Origin: Verrucomicrobiota bacterium
GTDB lineage: Bacteria > Verrucomicrobiota > Verrucomicrobiia > Limisphaerales > UBA1319
DNA: 64,000 nt
Reading direction: 5' to 3'
Assembly: GCA_022709905.1 (NCBI GenBank)
Contig: JAKLHY010000034.1
Span: 1 to 64,000 of the forward strand
Positions 25,501 to 33,733 of this stretch are shown in pieces. A program made the position numbers and the translations under genes. The notes beneath the pieces were generated by a model that saw only the letters and a list, made by a program, of their open reading frames with translations, made no database searches and was not told where the DNA came from. Numbering within the stretch: position 1 is the first letter of the stretch; the number at the start of each line of letters is the position of its first letter.

Positions 25501-26481
25501 TCCGGTACCGGTCAGGGCGATGTTGAAGGGATTCTCATCGCTGTCATTGCTGGCAATGTGAAGCACGGCCTGGCGGGGACCCACAGCCGAGGGAGCGAAT
25601 CGGATGCTGAAGGTCGTGAACGTGGAGCCCGCCAGGGGCGTGGTCATACCCGTGGTGTCCACCGTGAAGTCGCCAGCGTTCGCGCCATCCACGGTGATCG
25701 GGCCAAGCAGGAGGTCGGCGGCGCCTCGGTTAATGACGGTAAAGACCTTCGTCGAGTAACTGCTATTCGCGTTGACAAGGCCGAAATCGAGGATCGCGGC
25801 GCCGCTCGTGAGTTGGTTGCCAGAAGGTTGTTGCACGTCGATTTCCGGGGCATCTGGTGTGCTGGGTCCCCCCCAGGTGATCAGCAATTGGGTGTGACCG
25901 TCCTGTATGTTTTGATAGCCGCCGCCGCCGCCGAACACCACCCAGTCACCTACGTGGTTCTCCTCGCTGCCGCGCATGCTGGCAAACCACGATCCGCCGA
26001 GACTGGCGTTGAGTGCGGCCAGACCGTCGGCGTTCAACGGAATCGTCGTGAAGGTCCCGTTGTCCGCGAACGTGTAGGGACGATCCCCGAAGGAACCCCC
26101 TTGCCCTAGGTCATCAAACACATTCTGACCTGCGGGCGCATTCGCTGTGTTGTCCATGCGGTGGAGCGATACCGTCTGCGGACCACCCCGGACGCCTGCA
26201 TACGCAGGCACCCATAGTCGCAGGCTTGCCGACACGGCCTGCATGCCCGACGGCGCGGCGGGAACGTCGAACTGGAGCCAACTGCGCCCCGAAATGACGA
26301 CATTGCCACTGTAGGAAGACCCGACAGTGTACGGAGAGAGGTCACCCGTGTAAGATGAGGTATTGCCGTTGTTGGAAGTGACACTTCCTCGATGAACCGC
26401 GTCCAAGGTGACATCCTGGGCCTGGGCCGCGGAGCCAAGAAGGCCCACCGCTGCGGCCATGGTCACGAGGACCCTGGACAT
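22552..26481 (-). CDS. Giant secreted FG-GAP / SdrD-B-like / choice-of-anchor-D protein
   Basis: The ATG at 26481 gives a signal peptide (VTMAAAVGLLGSAAQAQ) and ~1309 residues; a longer frame starts at 26637. In order it has a DNRLRE-like beta domain, a choice-of-anchor-D Ig-like domain (DFGLVNANSSYSTKVFTVIN), a second DNRLRE-like domain, and an SdrD-B domain (EDLNQNGYRDFD). At least six FG-GAP repeats with calcium-type DxDxDG loops follow (ADFDGDGQDD, GDLNGDGVPD, GDLNADGKLD, GDFNNDGKLD, ADLNSDGRLD). A second SdrD-B domain and a C-terminal domain starting LTRGFWSNKNG complete it. It is a surface or matrix protein, probably adhesive and calcium-bound. Motif copy C lies 240 bp upstream. Confidence 0.85.
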   Translation of the reverse strand: MSRVLVTMAAAVGLLGSAAQAQDVTLDAVHRGSVTSNNGNTSSYTGDLSPYTVGSSYSGNVVISGRSWLQFDVPAAPSGMQAVSASLRLWVPAYAGVRGGPQTVSLHRMDNTANAPAGQNVFDDLGQGGSFGDRPYTFADNGTFTTIPLNADGLAALNASLGGSWFASMRGSEENHVGDWVVFGGGGGYQNIQDGHTQLLITWGGPSTPDAPEIDVQQPSGNQLTSGAAILDFGLVNANSSYSTKVFTVINRGAADLLLGPITVDGANAGDFTVDTTGMTTPLAGSTFTTFSIRFAPSAVGPRQAVLHIASNDSDENPFNIALTGTGRVTSQVRVTVDAAGRGLVDSNDKHRSSFTTPPQNDYRTGLLDGDSGLRARSFMLFVLPAPPPGLYPVAATLRVYQPAAGLYPFGPQHISVHEVANLDATASSLTGATAPFTDLGEGPEFGIREYTGADAQTYTEIPLNDGAMQSMANAMASGSYWAVSLRNEFEDKTDSFYSEWVVFRNSATANVEDGRTQLLIDYAGTAAPGIITGILFEDLNQNGYRDFDAATASYTEPALSGVTVKLDQDVDGTIDFTTVTDAAGRYTFTGLPADRLYQVVFDQPPGFAFTHPSESAYILPNAVSWTCGTDILEYVPGKYDSDGKQDILCLNAPSGFGPQEASLIRGYGDGTFSTAETAFGAAADEIISSLQAADFDGDGQDDVVMVVHVTAPSSNFKTRLIFSGFAGPGSSATPPVETSFGALFKMKVMVGDLNGDGVPDALAEIWTDDTTVSLLPMLYNRATGTWTLKPAITQWAEPSLGGQDLGSVAFGDLNADGKLDLLVGSTATDRKSTSISRLLGNGDGSFGPPASSTADSTANNPVPGTSEISLRTVAAGDFNNDGKLDAIASNFAAGSSVADSQCSLVVALGDGTGWFSLAVTTYLGKDAVGEREENYITVADLNSDGRLDAISNRGRIWYGDGAGGFVYSGNVVYGQLFGLDSQDPIPGVQTPVALADFNGDHTPDLVGRYGNDSRRVPNLVRVVLGHSGAPLAGAVLLQPGEEVDIPNQGLFGCTAVICAKSFYDANGNGLDDDGQPLAGWPITLSGTDTAGNAVSMTQTTGADGRACFTGVPVGTYTISSAQPGGTSRPTTPASLVLNVTECGEFEVSFGSLCLGSGGGLTRGFWSNKNGQALIGADDLAMLSALNLKDAKGKDFNPSDYKSFRTWILNATSVNMAYMLSAQLAAMELNVYNGMVSGAALIYAPGVPGANALGYASVSTVMAAGNTELGLHPNTPDGSPYRSIQEAIKNALDWANNNRNFVQATPCSF

Positions 26482-26721
26482 GAGGAAGGTAGCCGGGTGT
26501 TCCAGGCTGGTTTGAGCGTGACCTGGGGCCGCGCACGGTGGACTTGTTGATATCGTTTTCACTGTTCTGCTGTGTTTGTTCTGTGTTCTGTTTCCGTTTT
26601 CCGTGAGACCGCACCACCGCGTTTGACTCAAGGGCATACCGGCCCCAGATCCCCAAACGGGATCGAGTCGAGAGCTTCAGGCGTCTCAAAAGTTGGGCAC
26701 TTTACCCTCACATTGAGCCCA

Positions 26722-26764
26722 CCGTTACTCTCTGCGTCTCAAATCGTGTGCTCAGGGTCTCGCG
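26722..26764 (-). promoter_or_regulatory. Shared 43-nt upstream motif, copy C
   Basis: On the minus strand this is CACACGATTTGAGACGCAGA followed by GAGTAACGG. It aligns ungapped with copies A and B. It lies ~240 bp upstream of the chosen start of the giant surface-protein gene. An IS630-type element is inserted only a few bases further upstream (left end at 26771), so the insertion may cut off upstream control. Confidence 0.5.
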
Positions 26765-27757
26765 GGCTTAGACCGATTGCCAAAAGAAATTTCCGAAAAG
26801 ATTTTTAGTCACTAGGCAATTTTTTCCTTGTACGACAAGGCGATTTCTGGTTGAACATGGCTGTTGCGGCATCAAGAAATCCAACCCAATCCTGAGAACG
26901 TCCACGGCGAGGAACTCCGCGTGGCCATGGATGCCGCACCGAACAAACGCAGTTACATTCGATTAGCGACCATCCATTCCTTGTTGATGGGGATTCCGCG
27001 GGCGACGGTCTGCCGACAGTTCTTTCGCACGGATCGGGTCGTTCGATTATGGATCGAGCTGTTCAATCGCGGCGGAATTGATGCCCTGATTAGCAAACCA
27101 CGGCCAGGACGGACTCGGACAGTGAAGTTAGAACGGGTGCGGGACTTGCTGGTTCCCGTGCTCGAAAATCCAGCCCAGGCGGGCCAAGTCCATTGGACTG
27201 GCGTCAAACTCCATGGCTATCTCCAAGAGCAATTAGCGATCGAATTGGGCTATCGCACCGTGGTGCGTTGGCTCCATGAATTGGACTACCATCTGCGAGT
27301 CCCTCGACCGTGGCCGGAACGCCAGAATGAGGACGAACGGCGGGTGTTTCTGGACCGGTTACACGCTTTGGCCATCGATCCGTTGGTCGATCTGTGGTTT
27401 GGAGATGAGAGTGGGGTGGAAGGCGATCCCCGGCCCCGGCGACGTTGGGTGCAACCGGGAAAGCCCCGCACGGTCCCTTATTTAGGCGATCATATTCGTC
27501 AGAATGTGATTGGGGTGGTCCGTCCCCAGGACGGCCGACTCTTCAGCCTGATTTTCGACGGAGTGGATACGGATGTGTTTCAATTCTTTCTGGATCAATG
27601 GGCCCAGGCCGAGCCGCCGGTTCCGGGGCGACGCCAGGTGGTGGTTTTAGATAACGCCTCCTGGCACAAGGCCAAACGGTTAAACTGGCATCACTTTGAA
27701 CCGGTGGCTCTGCCGGCCTATTCGCCGGACTTCAATCCCATTGAACGGCTGTGGTTA

Positions 27758-28897
27758 TACCACTTTCAGCACGTAATTGCACTATTCTTGGCCACGGTAG
27801 CGTTTGCTTGTTCGATCAGCCAGGGATGAGAAACCAGACTCCGCACCCGTTGGGCGGTTTCGTAAATCGGTCGTAACTCCTCACTGATCGCCGCTTCCAG
27901 CGCATCGAGCGTTTCCCACAACACGTTGCCGATCCGGTCCTTGATCACATCCCCGATGGCCTCGACCGGATTGAGTTCCGGGCTATAGGGGGGGAGTTCC
28001 ACCAGATGCACCCGCTCTGGCACAGCGTGGAGGTCGGCTTTGAGATGAAATCCGGCCTGATCCCAAATGACCACATGTTCGGCCTCCGGATCCCGGGCGG
28101 CCAGTCGTTCCAAAAACAACCGGCTCATCGCCAGGCTGACTTCGGGCAGACACCAAAACTCGGCGGCGTTGTCCCCATCCACCTCCAGCGCTGAATAGAG
28201 ATAACCCCACTCATATTTTGTCTGATAGGGGGCCGTGGGCCGCAGGCCGCGCAGCGTCCAGCATTTGCGAACCACCGGAATCAATCCGTAACGATGTTCA
28301 TCGGCCACCCAGAGGCGCACCCGCTTTCCACCAGCCACGTTCAAGTTCCGCAACCGCTCGCAAAGCGTGCGTTGGAATTGGGCTGCTTGCGCCGCGTCTT
28401 GGTGCGCGTGGGTCTTGCGCGGCACCTTCAAGACCCCGCCCAATTTTCCCAGCCAGTAATAAACGCCCGTCAGTTTGAGCGGCACCGCATGGCGCTTCCA
28501 CAGCCAGTGTTGAATCTCCTTAGCCCGCTTCCAACGACCTTGCGCCAATCCAGCTTGGAGTTCGATGAGGGCCGCACCTTGCACCCGCGCGCTGGCGCCC
28601 CCACCGTGCTGGCGCTGCAGCAATCGTTCCAAGCCGCCGGCTTTGAGCGCGTTCATCCAATCAAAGAATCGGCGGCGACTGATGCCGATCTGCTCGGCAA
28701 TTTGGTTGGCGGTAAACTCTCCGCTGGCGGCCATCCGCGCGGCGAGTAGACGTTGTTGGCTTTTGGTGTCGGTGCAACTACGCCATTGGTCGGCGATCGC
28801 CTGCGCCAACTCAGGGCGTTTCAAGTGGTATCGCTTCGGCATGCATTCTCTTTACCGATTCAGTCAGAATAGTGCAATCTCAAACTATAAATGGTAT
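27758..28897. mobile_element. IS630-family insertion sequence (inner, intact)
   Basis: This 1140-bp element is inserted in the outer transposase gene. It is flanked by TA at 27756-27757 and 28898-28899. The ends share an imperfect inverted repeat including ATACCA near the tips and ATTGCACTATTCT further in (27776-27788 and 28866-28878). Its transposase is on the opposite strand to the gene it disrupts. It appears intact, so the insertion is probably recent. Confidence 0.85.
27766..28842 (-). CDS. IS630-family transposase (inner element)
   Basis: A 358-residue transposase. The N-terminal HTH reads ANQIAEQIGISRRRFFDWMN. The DDE catalytic domain has LWVADEHRYGL, HVVIWDQAGFHLKAD and PPYSPELNPVEAIGDVIKD, giving an intact Asp-Asp-Glu triad. 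Start, length and all motifs are normal. It belongs to a different IS630 subgroup from the outer transposase. Confidence 0.92.
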   Translation of the reverse strand: MPKRYHLKRPELAQAIADQWRSCTDTKSQQRLLAARMAASGEFTANQIAEQIGISRRRFFDWMNALKAGGLERLLQRQHGGGASARVQGAALIELQAGLAQGRWKRAKEIQHWLWKRHAVPLKLTGVYYWLGKLGGVLKVPRKTHAHQDAAQAAQFQRTLCERLRNLNVAGGKRVRLWVADEHRYGLIPVVRKCWTLRGLRPTAPYQTKYEWGYLYSALEVDGDNAAEFWCLPEVSLAMSRLFLERLAARDPEAEHVVIWDQAGFHLKADLHAVPERVHLVELPPYSPELNPVEAIGDVIKDRIGNVLWETLDALEAAISEELRPIYETAQRVRSLVSHPWLIEQANATVAKNSAITC

Positions 28898-29182
28898 TAC
28901 GACTTAAAGCCGATTGGTTCTGGGACTTCATTGCTCGCACCCCGGAGGAACTGACGGAGCGGCTCTGCCAAGGGCTCCGCTCGTTTATGAACGAGCCCGA
29001 AAAAACGGCCTCAGTCTGTTCTTTTCGGAAATGACTTCTGGCAACCAGTCTAGACCCGTGCGGACAGGCTCTCGGCGTCGCGTCGCGGCCATTCCGCCAG
29101 CTTTGCCTGGAACCCCTGGACAAGGATGAGGCCTACAGGGAAGATGCCAGCGTGACGGCTGCTACCTCAGGTAGGGGCATCA

Positions 29183-29450
29183 CAGGTAGCGGTCCTCGCG
29201 CTGCGAGGACCCAGGCCCCGATCATCCGCCCCTTGCGATCTCCCCTTGATCGGAACGAACATCCCTTGGAAGGCCACACCTGCCGTCGCAGCCCGACGGC
29301 AGCTACCTTATGAATCCTGGCCTGTCGCAGTGCGCCGGGGGCTACCATCAGGTGATGGTCCTCGGGGGTAGGGGTCCTCGCGCTGCGAGGACCCAAGACA
29401 TCATGTCGTTTGTCTCCAAACACACCCGCCGCAGCGCGACGGGTGCTACC
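29183..29450. repeat. Cluster of four REP hairpins
   Basis: The four elements are at 29183-29212 and 29368-29394 (CCTCGC/GCGAGG type), 29281-29307 (TGCCGTCG/CGACGGCA variant), and 29423-29450 (CCGTCGC-type followed by GGGTGCTACC). They match the elements around the RAYT gene 8 kb away. The last one supplies the stop codon (29446-29448) of the AraC-type regulator. The rest of 29054-29445 has no gene. Confidence 0.75.
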
Positions 29451-30267
29451 GGCTCTTGCTCGCCGCGTAAGTAGCCGGGGTCTGCCCATACTGCCCCCGG
29501 AACCGTTTGACAAAATGCGCGAGATTCTTGAACCCAACGGCAAAGGCAATCTCGCCCACATTGCCGGCCCGGCGGGACAACATCTGGGCGGCGCGCTCCA
29601 GGCGGAAGCGGATGATGAGTTCCGAGGGGCCCAGCTCAAAGACCTCCGCAACCCGCCGGTGAAGACTGGCCCGGCTCATCCCGAGCGAGTCGGCCAGGGC
29701 GTCCACGGAAAACCCTGCTTCCTGTGATTCTCGATCGAGGACGCTTCGCACCCGGCCCGCGAAGGCGTCATCGCCGGACGGAGTGGACAGCGGTGTGGGA
29801 TCCAGAGATGGCGCGCCGGGCTGCCCTGCGTAGAGCGCCTTGAGCCGGGTGCGCGCGCGGAGCAGGTTGCGAATGCGCAGCAGGAGTTCGGCGGGATCGA
29901 ACGGTTTGCAGATGTAATCGTCAGCCCCGCCCTCCAAACCTACGATTTTGCTCGGAGCGTCGGTCTTGGCCGTCAACAGAATCACCGGAATGAAATCCGT
30001 TTCGGGGTCGGATTTCACCGCGCCACAGAGCGCATAACCGTCCAGGCCCGGCATCATGATATCGGAAACGACCACGTCGGGCATCTCTTCCCGCACCATC
30101 TGAAGCCCGGCGTCGCCGCGGGATGCTTCCAGGACTTCGTAGGTCTTGGCCAGGTGCTTGCGCAAGCACGCGCGCATGTCGGCGTTGTCCTCCACCAGCA
30201 GGACTTCGGGCCGGATTGAGTCGTCGGGTTCAGCGGAGGCCAGGGATGGGTCAGGGTCAGGGTTCAT
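29446..30267 (-). CDS. Response regulator with AraC-type DNA-binding domain
   Basis: The ATG at 30267 gives 273 residues. The receiver domain (~20-140) has acidic pocket VEDNADMR, phosphoacceptor Asp in VVVSDIMMPGLDG, and Lys in YICKPFDPAELLLRIRNLL. A double-HTH AraC domain (~170-270) has FSVDALADSLGMSRASLHRR and GEIAFAVGFKNLAHFVKRF. It overlaps the 3' end of the sensor kinase gene by 11 bases. It is likely to be phosphorylated by that kinase and to control carbohydrate- or envelope-related genes, as hybrid two-component systems do. The stop codon lies within a REP element. Confidence 0.9.
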   Translation of the reverse strand: MNPDPDPSLASAEPDDSIRPEVLLVEDNADMRACLRKHLAKTYEVLEASRGDAGLQMVREEMPDVVVSDIMMPGLDGYALCGAVKSDPETDFIPVILLTAKTDAPSKIVGLEGGADDYICKPFDPAELLLRIRNLLRARTRLKALYAGQPGAPSLDPTPLSTPSGDDAFAGRVRSVLDRESQEAGFSVDALADSLGMSRASLHRRVAEVFELGPSELIIRFRLERAAQMLSRRAGNVGEIAFAVGFKNLAHFVKRFRGQYGQTPATYAASKSR

Positions 30268-33200
30268 GCGATAATTCTCCTTTGGGGCATGTAGTGCCGG
30301 GCGTGGGTTGGGTTTTCTCTCCGGGCGAGCAGGAAGGTGCGGGCGGGCAACGGGCCACAGCCGGCCCGATTGGCAACCGGACAGTGAAACGAGTGCCTCC
30401 TTCCGGTCGATTTTCCGCGCGGATCTCTCCCCCATGTAACTGCACGCACTCCTTCGCCACGGCGAGTCCGAGGCCGGTCCCGGGCAGCGATCCGTTCTCC
30501 TGTTCCCCCCGATAGAACCGCTCGAACACGCGCGGCAAATCCTGCGCGGGAATGCCGGGACCGGTGTCTTCCACTTCAATGAGCGCCCAGCCATCCGGAG
30601 CGACGGAAAGACGCAGAGTAACCGCGCCGCCGGGAGGCGTGAACTTGAAAGCGTTGCTAAGGAGGTTGCTGATGATCTGATCGAGTTTATCCTCGTCAAA
30701 CATGCCGCGCACGGCGGCATCCGGGAAGTCACGGCGGAAACTGATTTTCTGGCGTTTGGCCAGCGACTCATAGCGGGCTGCGGCCCGCCGCAGAAATTCA
30801 TCCAGGCGCATCTCCCGGGGCCGGAACTCGAGTTGTCCGGCATCGAGCCGAGCCAGCATAAGCAGTTGGTCCACGAGTTCCAGGAGGCGGTTCGCGTTGC
30901 GCATGGCCATTTCGAGTTCCGCCCGGCCATCTTCTGTAATCGGCCCGTGCATGCCGGACTGAAGGTCTCGCAGCGGAGTCAGGGTCAGCATGAGCGGGGT
31001 GCGAAACTCGTGCGAGATGTTGGCGAAGAATTTCGACTTGGCCGCGTCCAGTTCTTTGAGTTTGAGCGCCTGCTTTTCGAGCGTTTCGAAGGCAGTTCGC
31101 AACTCTTGGGTCCGCTCAGTCACCTGGCCCTCGAGCAGTGCTTGGCGTCGGTGAAGGGTGTGGGTGCGCCAGCGGTGAGCTCCGGCCAGCGAGGCCAGGA
31201 TCCCGAACGCCATCAGCCCCCGAAACCACGCGGTGGCATGGAAGGGAGGCTGAACCACGAACGAAAAGGTCACCTCCCCCGCACTCCCAACGCCGTGGCT
31301 GCTGATGGCCTTGACCCGGAAGGTATAGCGGCCCGGATCGAGGTTGGTGTAGCGGGCTTGTCGCTGGGCGGTCGGGCTGTGCCAGTCCTGGTCGTAAGGT
31401 TCGAGTTTGAATTGGCAGCGATTCCGTAGCGGCGCGCTGAAATGCAGGGCCACGAAGTCAAAGGCGATATCCCGAAGCCGGAAGGGAACCTCGACTTCTT
31501 GTTGCGCCGTTCCCCGCCGGTAAATGACCGTGGCAGCCGCGTCGGGATTCCTGGCGCCCCGTTCGGAGGCCCGCACTTCGCTGAGGCAGACCCTAGGAGG
31601 ATTCTGGTTGTCTTTGATCTCGTCCGGGAAGAACGAGTTGAGCCCCTTGACGCCGCCGAAGAACATCTCCCCACGCGTGCTCTTGAAAAAGGCGCGGCCG
31701 TTGAATTCTGTGGATTGCAGGCCGTCCTGGCTGTCGTAGTTCCGGAAGGTGTCCCGCTCAGGATCGTAACACGCCAACCCCCGGTTCGAGCTGAGCCAAA
31801 GACGGCCGCGTCGGTCGGCAAGGACCCCGTAAACGGTATCGTTCGGAAGGTCTGAGTTCTGTGTGGTGTAAAAGCGGCACTTTTCCGTACGTACGTCCAA
31901 CCGGCACAAGCCATCTTGCTGTGTACCGAGCCAGAGCACGTCTGGCGCCTTTGGGCTTCCACAGATCGAGAGTATGCCAACGTCCTTCAAAGCACCGGAA
32001 TCAAAGGCAATCCGCTGGAGACTCCGCTCCGAGGCGGAAGGCGATTCGATCTTTGCCAAACCTGCACCGGTGCCAATCCACAGCCGCTGTCGGCTGTCCG
32101 TATACAGGGCCAGCACTGTCCCGCTGGGTAGACGCGTCGGGTCAGCGTAGTTGTCAGGGTAGTGTCGGAAGCTGCGGGTTTGATGATCGAACTCGTCGAG
32201 ACCTTTGCCCAGGGTACCGAACCAAAGCCGTTCATCCGCGTCTTTGTGAATGGTCAGGACGTAATCATCAGCGATGCTCCCCGGTTGAGTTTCATCATGC
32301 CGGTAGTAGCGCACCTGCCCAGACAATTCCTCGAGCACTGCCACGCCGCCGGCGGTGCCGATCCACAGGTTGCCTTCATGATCCTCACAGATCGCCTGCA
32401 CATTCGGATTCGGGAGCTTGAGCGAGCCGTCCGCGGACGGGCTGGAGTAGGTGGGTTCCCCTCTCGATCGGTCAATCCGGTCGAGTCCGAGAGGTGTTCC
32501 GATCCACAGGTTGCCATCGCCTGATTCACAAATGGCCCGCACAAAACTGATGTTAAGGCCGGGCGATCCGGCAAACCCCTTGCCGTACAGTGAGAAGCCG
32601 CCGACACCCACATCGGCATGGCGCAGCCCCCCGCCATTGCTGCCCAACCAAAGCACTGCCGAACGATCGATCGCCAGCCGTTCCAGGCGGGCATCATCGC
32701 CGGGAAGCAGAGCGGCTCGCTTGGCGTCGAACCGCCGCGCCGCGAGCGTGTCGGGATCCACCCGGTACAACCGATCTGGCTCTGTGCTGAGCTCGGAACT
32801 GGCCGATCGCGTCAGGAACCAAATGTTCCCCGCCGGGTCGACGCCCATGCTTCGAACCTTCCCGTCAGCCAAGGCGTTCGAATGCGCAGGGTCAGCGTCG
32901 ACCTGGCTTACGGCACCGTTCTGGGGATCAAACCGCAACGCACCACCGCCGTCCCGCCCGAACCACAGACGATGCGCATTATCCTCCAGGATCCCGACGA
33001 CCCTTCCTCCCTTCAAATCCAGACTTAAAGGATTGCGCGGAATGGGAAGGGGACCGTCACCGAGATCGCTCGCATTGTCGAAAACGAATACCGGCAACCG
33101 ATCCGCTCGCGGGGAGCCCGCTCCTCCACTTTGCATCGCCACCCAAAGCCGATCTGCGTGGTCGATATGCAATGCTGCCACCCAGTAGTTGGAGGCGCCT

Positions 33201-33733
33201 GCGATAATGTGCGCAGTTCCCTCGCCAGAACGCGGGTCCAGTCGACAGAGAAGAGGAGTCGAAAACGATGCAAACCAAGTCCTCCCAGCTTGGTCCGAAG
33301 CGATCCCTTCTACCGCCAGAGGCTCAGCACTCCCGGGCTTATGAAAAAGCGCGCCATACCTGCGGAAGGACTTGGTGGCCGGGTCAAAACAGTCGAGTCC
33401 TCGCTGGGTTCCTACCCATAACCTGCCATCCCGGCCGGCGTGTAGGGCCAGGACAACGGAGTCGCTCAGGCTGGTGTCCTTATCACGTATTGGCACATAG
33501 CGTTCGAATTCGTAGCCGTCCCAACGGTTCAAGCCCCCTGCCGTGCCAAACCACATGAACCCCTCCCGGTCCTGGGTGATGGCAGTAACGAAGTTCTGCG
33601 ACAGCCCATCGTCCACTCCGAGGGTGCGATACCACAGCGTATCCGCGCCGTAGGCGGAGCCCCCCAGCAGGCCCGCCGCCAGCACGACTGCAAGCCGCGT
33701 CATCCTGCCATTGCGCTGATTCACCACTTCCAT
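30257..33733 (-). CDS. Sensor histidine kinase with two-beta-propeller periplasmic domain
   Basis: The start is uncertain: the frame is open to 33892, and ATGs at 33733 and 33703 both precede a signal peptide (LAVVLAAGLLGGSAYG). The mature part has many Reg_prop repeats (for example MWFGTAGGLNRWDGYEF and NLWIGTAGGVAVLEE). A Y_Y_Y domain (YTNLDPGRYTFRVKAI) and one membrane helix follow. The HisKA domain carries the His in FFANISHEFRTPLMLTLTPL, and HATPase_c has NLLSNAFKFTPPGG, VEDTGPGIP and GTGLGLAVAKE. This is the sensor half of a Bacteroides-type hybrid two-component system. Its ligand is probably a sugar polymer breakdown product; that is inferred. Confidence 0.88.
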   Translation of the reverse strand: MEVVNQRNGRMTRLAVVLAAGLLGGSAYGADTLWYRTLGVDDGLSQNFVTAITQDREGFMWFGTAGGLNRWDGYEFERYVPIRDKDTSLSDSVVLALHAGRDGRLWVGTQRGLDCFDPATKSFRRYGALFHKPGSAEPLAVEGIASDQAGRTWFASFSTPLLCRLDPRSGEGTAHIIAGASNYWVAALHIDHADRLWVAMQSGGAGSPRADRLPVFVFDNASDLGDGPLPIPRNPLSLDLKGGRVVGILEDNAHRLWFGRDGGGALRFDPQNGAVSQVDADPAHSNALADGKVRSMGVDPAGNIWFLTRSASSELSTEPDRLYRVDPDTLAARRFDAKRAALLPGDDARLERLAIDRSAVLWLGSNGGGLRHADVGVGGFSLYGKGFAGSPGLNISFVRAICESGDGNLWIGTPLGLDRIDRSRGEPTYSSPSADGSLKLPNPNVQAICEDHEGNLWIGTAGGVAVLEELSGQVRYYRHDETQPGSIADDYVLTIHKDADERLWFGTLGKGLDEFDHQTRSFRHYPDNYADPTRLPSGTVLALYTDSRQRLWIGTGAGLAKIESPSASERSLQRIAFDSGALKDVGILSICGSPKAPDVLWLGTQQDGLCRLDVRTEKCRFYTTQNSDLPNDTVYGVLADRRGRLWLSSNRGLACYDPERDTFRNYDSQDGLQSTEFNGRAFFKSTRGEMFFGGVKGLNSFFPDEIKDNQNPPRVCLSEVRASERGARNPDAAATVIYRRGTAQQEVEVPFRLRDIAFDFVALHFSAPLRNRCQFKLEPYDQDWHSPTAQRQARYTNLDPGRYTFRVKAISSHGVGSAGEVTFSFVVQPPFHATAWFRGLMAFGILASLAGAHRWRTHTLHRRQALLEGQVTERTQELRTAFETLEKQALKLKELDAAKSKFFANISHEFRTPLMLTLTPLRDLQSGMHGPITEDGRAELEMAMRNANRLLELVDQLLMLARLDAGQLEFRPREMRLDEFLRRAAARYESLAKRQKISFRRDFPDAAVRGMFDEDKLDQIISNLLSNAFKFTPPGGAVTLRLSVAPDGWALIEVEDTGPGIPAQDLPRVFERFYRGEQENGSLPGTGLGLAVAKECVQLHGGEIRAENRPEGGTRFTVRLPIGPAVARCPPAPSCSPGEKTQPTPGTTCPKGELSHEP

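Larger units (their letters stand above)
26864..29034 (+). pseudogene. IS630-family transposase, split by a nested IS
   Basis: The DDE residues are visible: WFGDESGVE, VVVLDNASWHK and YSPDFNPIERLW. An N-terminal HTH region with RATVCRQFFRTDRVVRLW precedes them. The frame is broken after codon 298 (end 27757) by the nested element. Joining 26864-27757 to 28900-29034 restores the frame exactly and gives a 342-residue transposase with the family C terminus (ERLWLRLKADWFWDF). The start used is a TTG, and an in-frame stop lies just upstream. Confidence 0.85.
26771..29050. mobile_element. IS630-family insertion sequence (outer), interrupted by a second IS
   Basis: Terminal inverted repeats match over ~34 bases: 26768-26801 against 29020-29053, sharing TTTCCGAAAAGA and TTGCCA. 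A TA dinucleotide lies at each end (26769-26770 and 29051-29052), the IS630/Tc1 target duplication. The transposase gene is split by a nested element at 27758-28897. Without it the element would be ~1.14 kb. Confidence 0.8.

Noticed and set aside
25072..26109. 345-codon plus-strand frame
   Set aside because: It is antisense to the giant surface-protein gene, rich in Arg/Gly/His typical of shadow frames, and has no motif.
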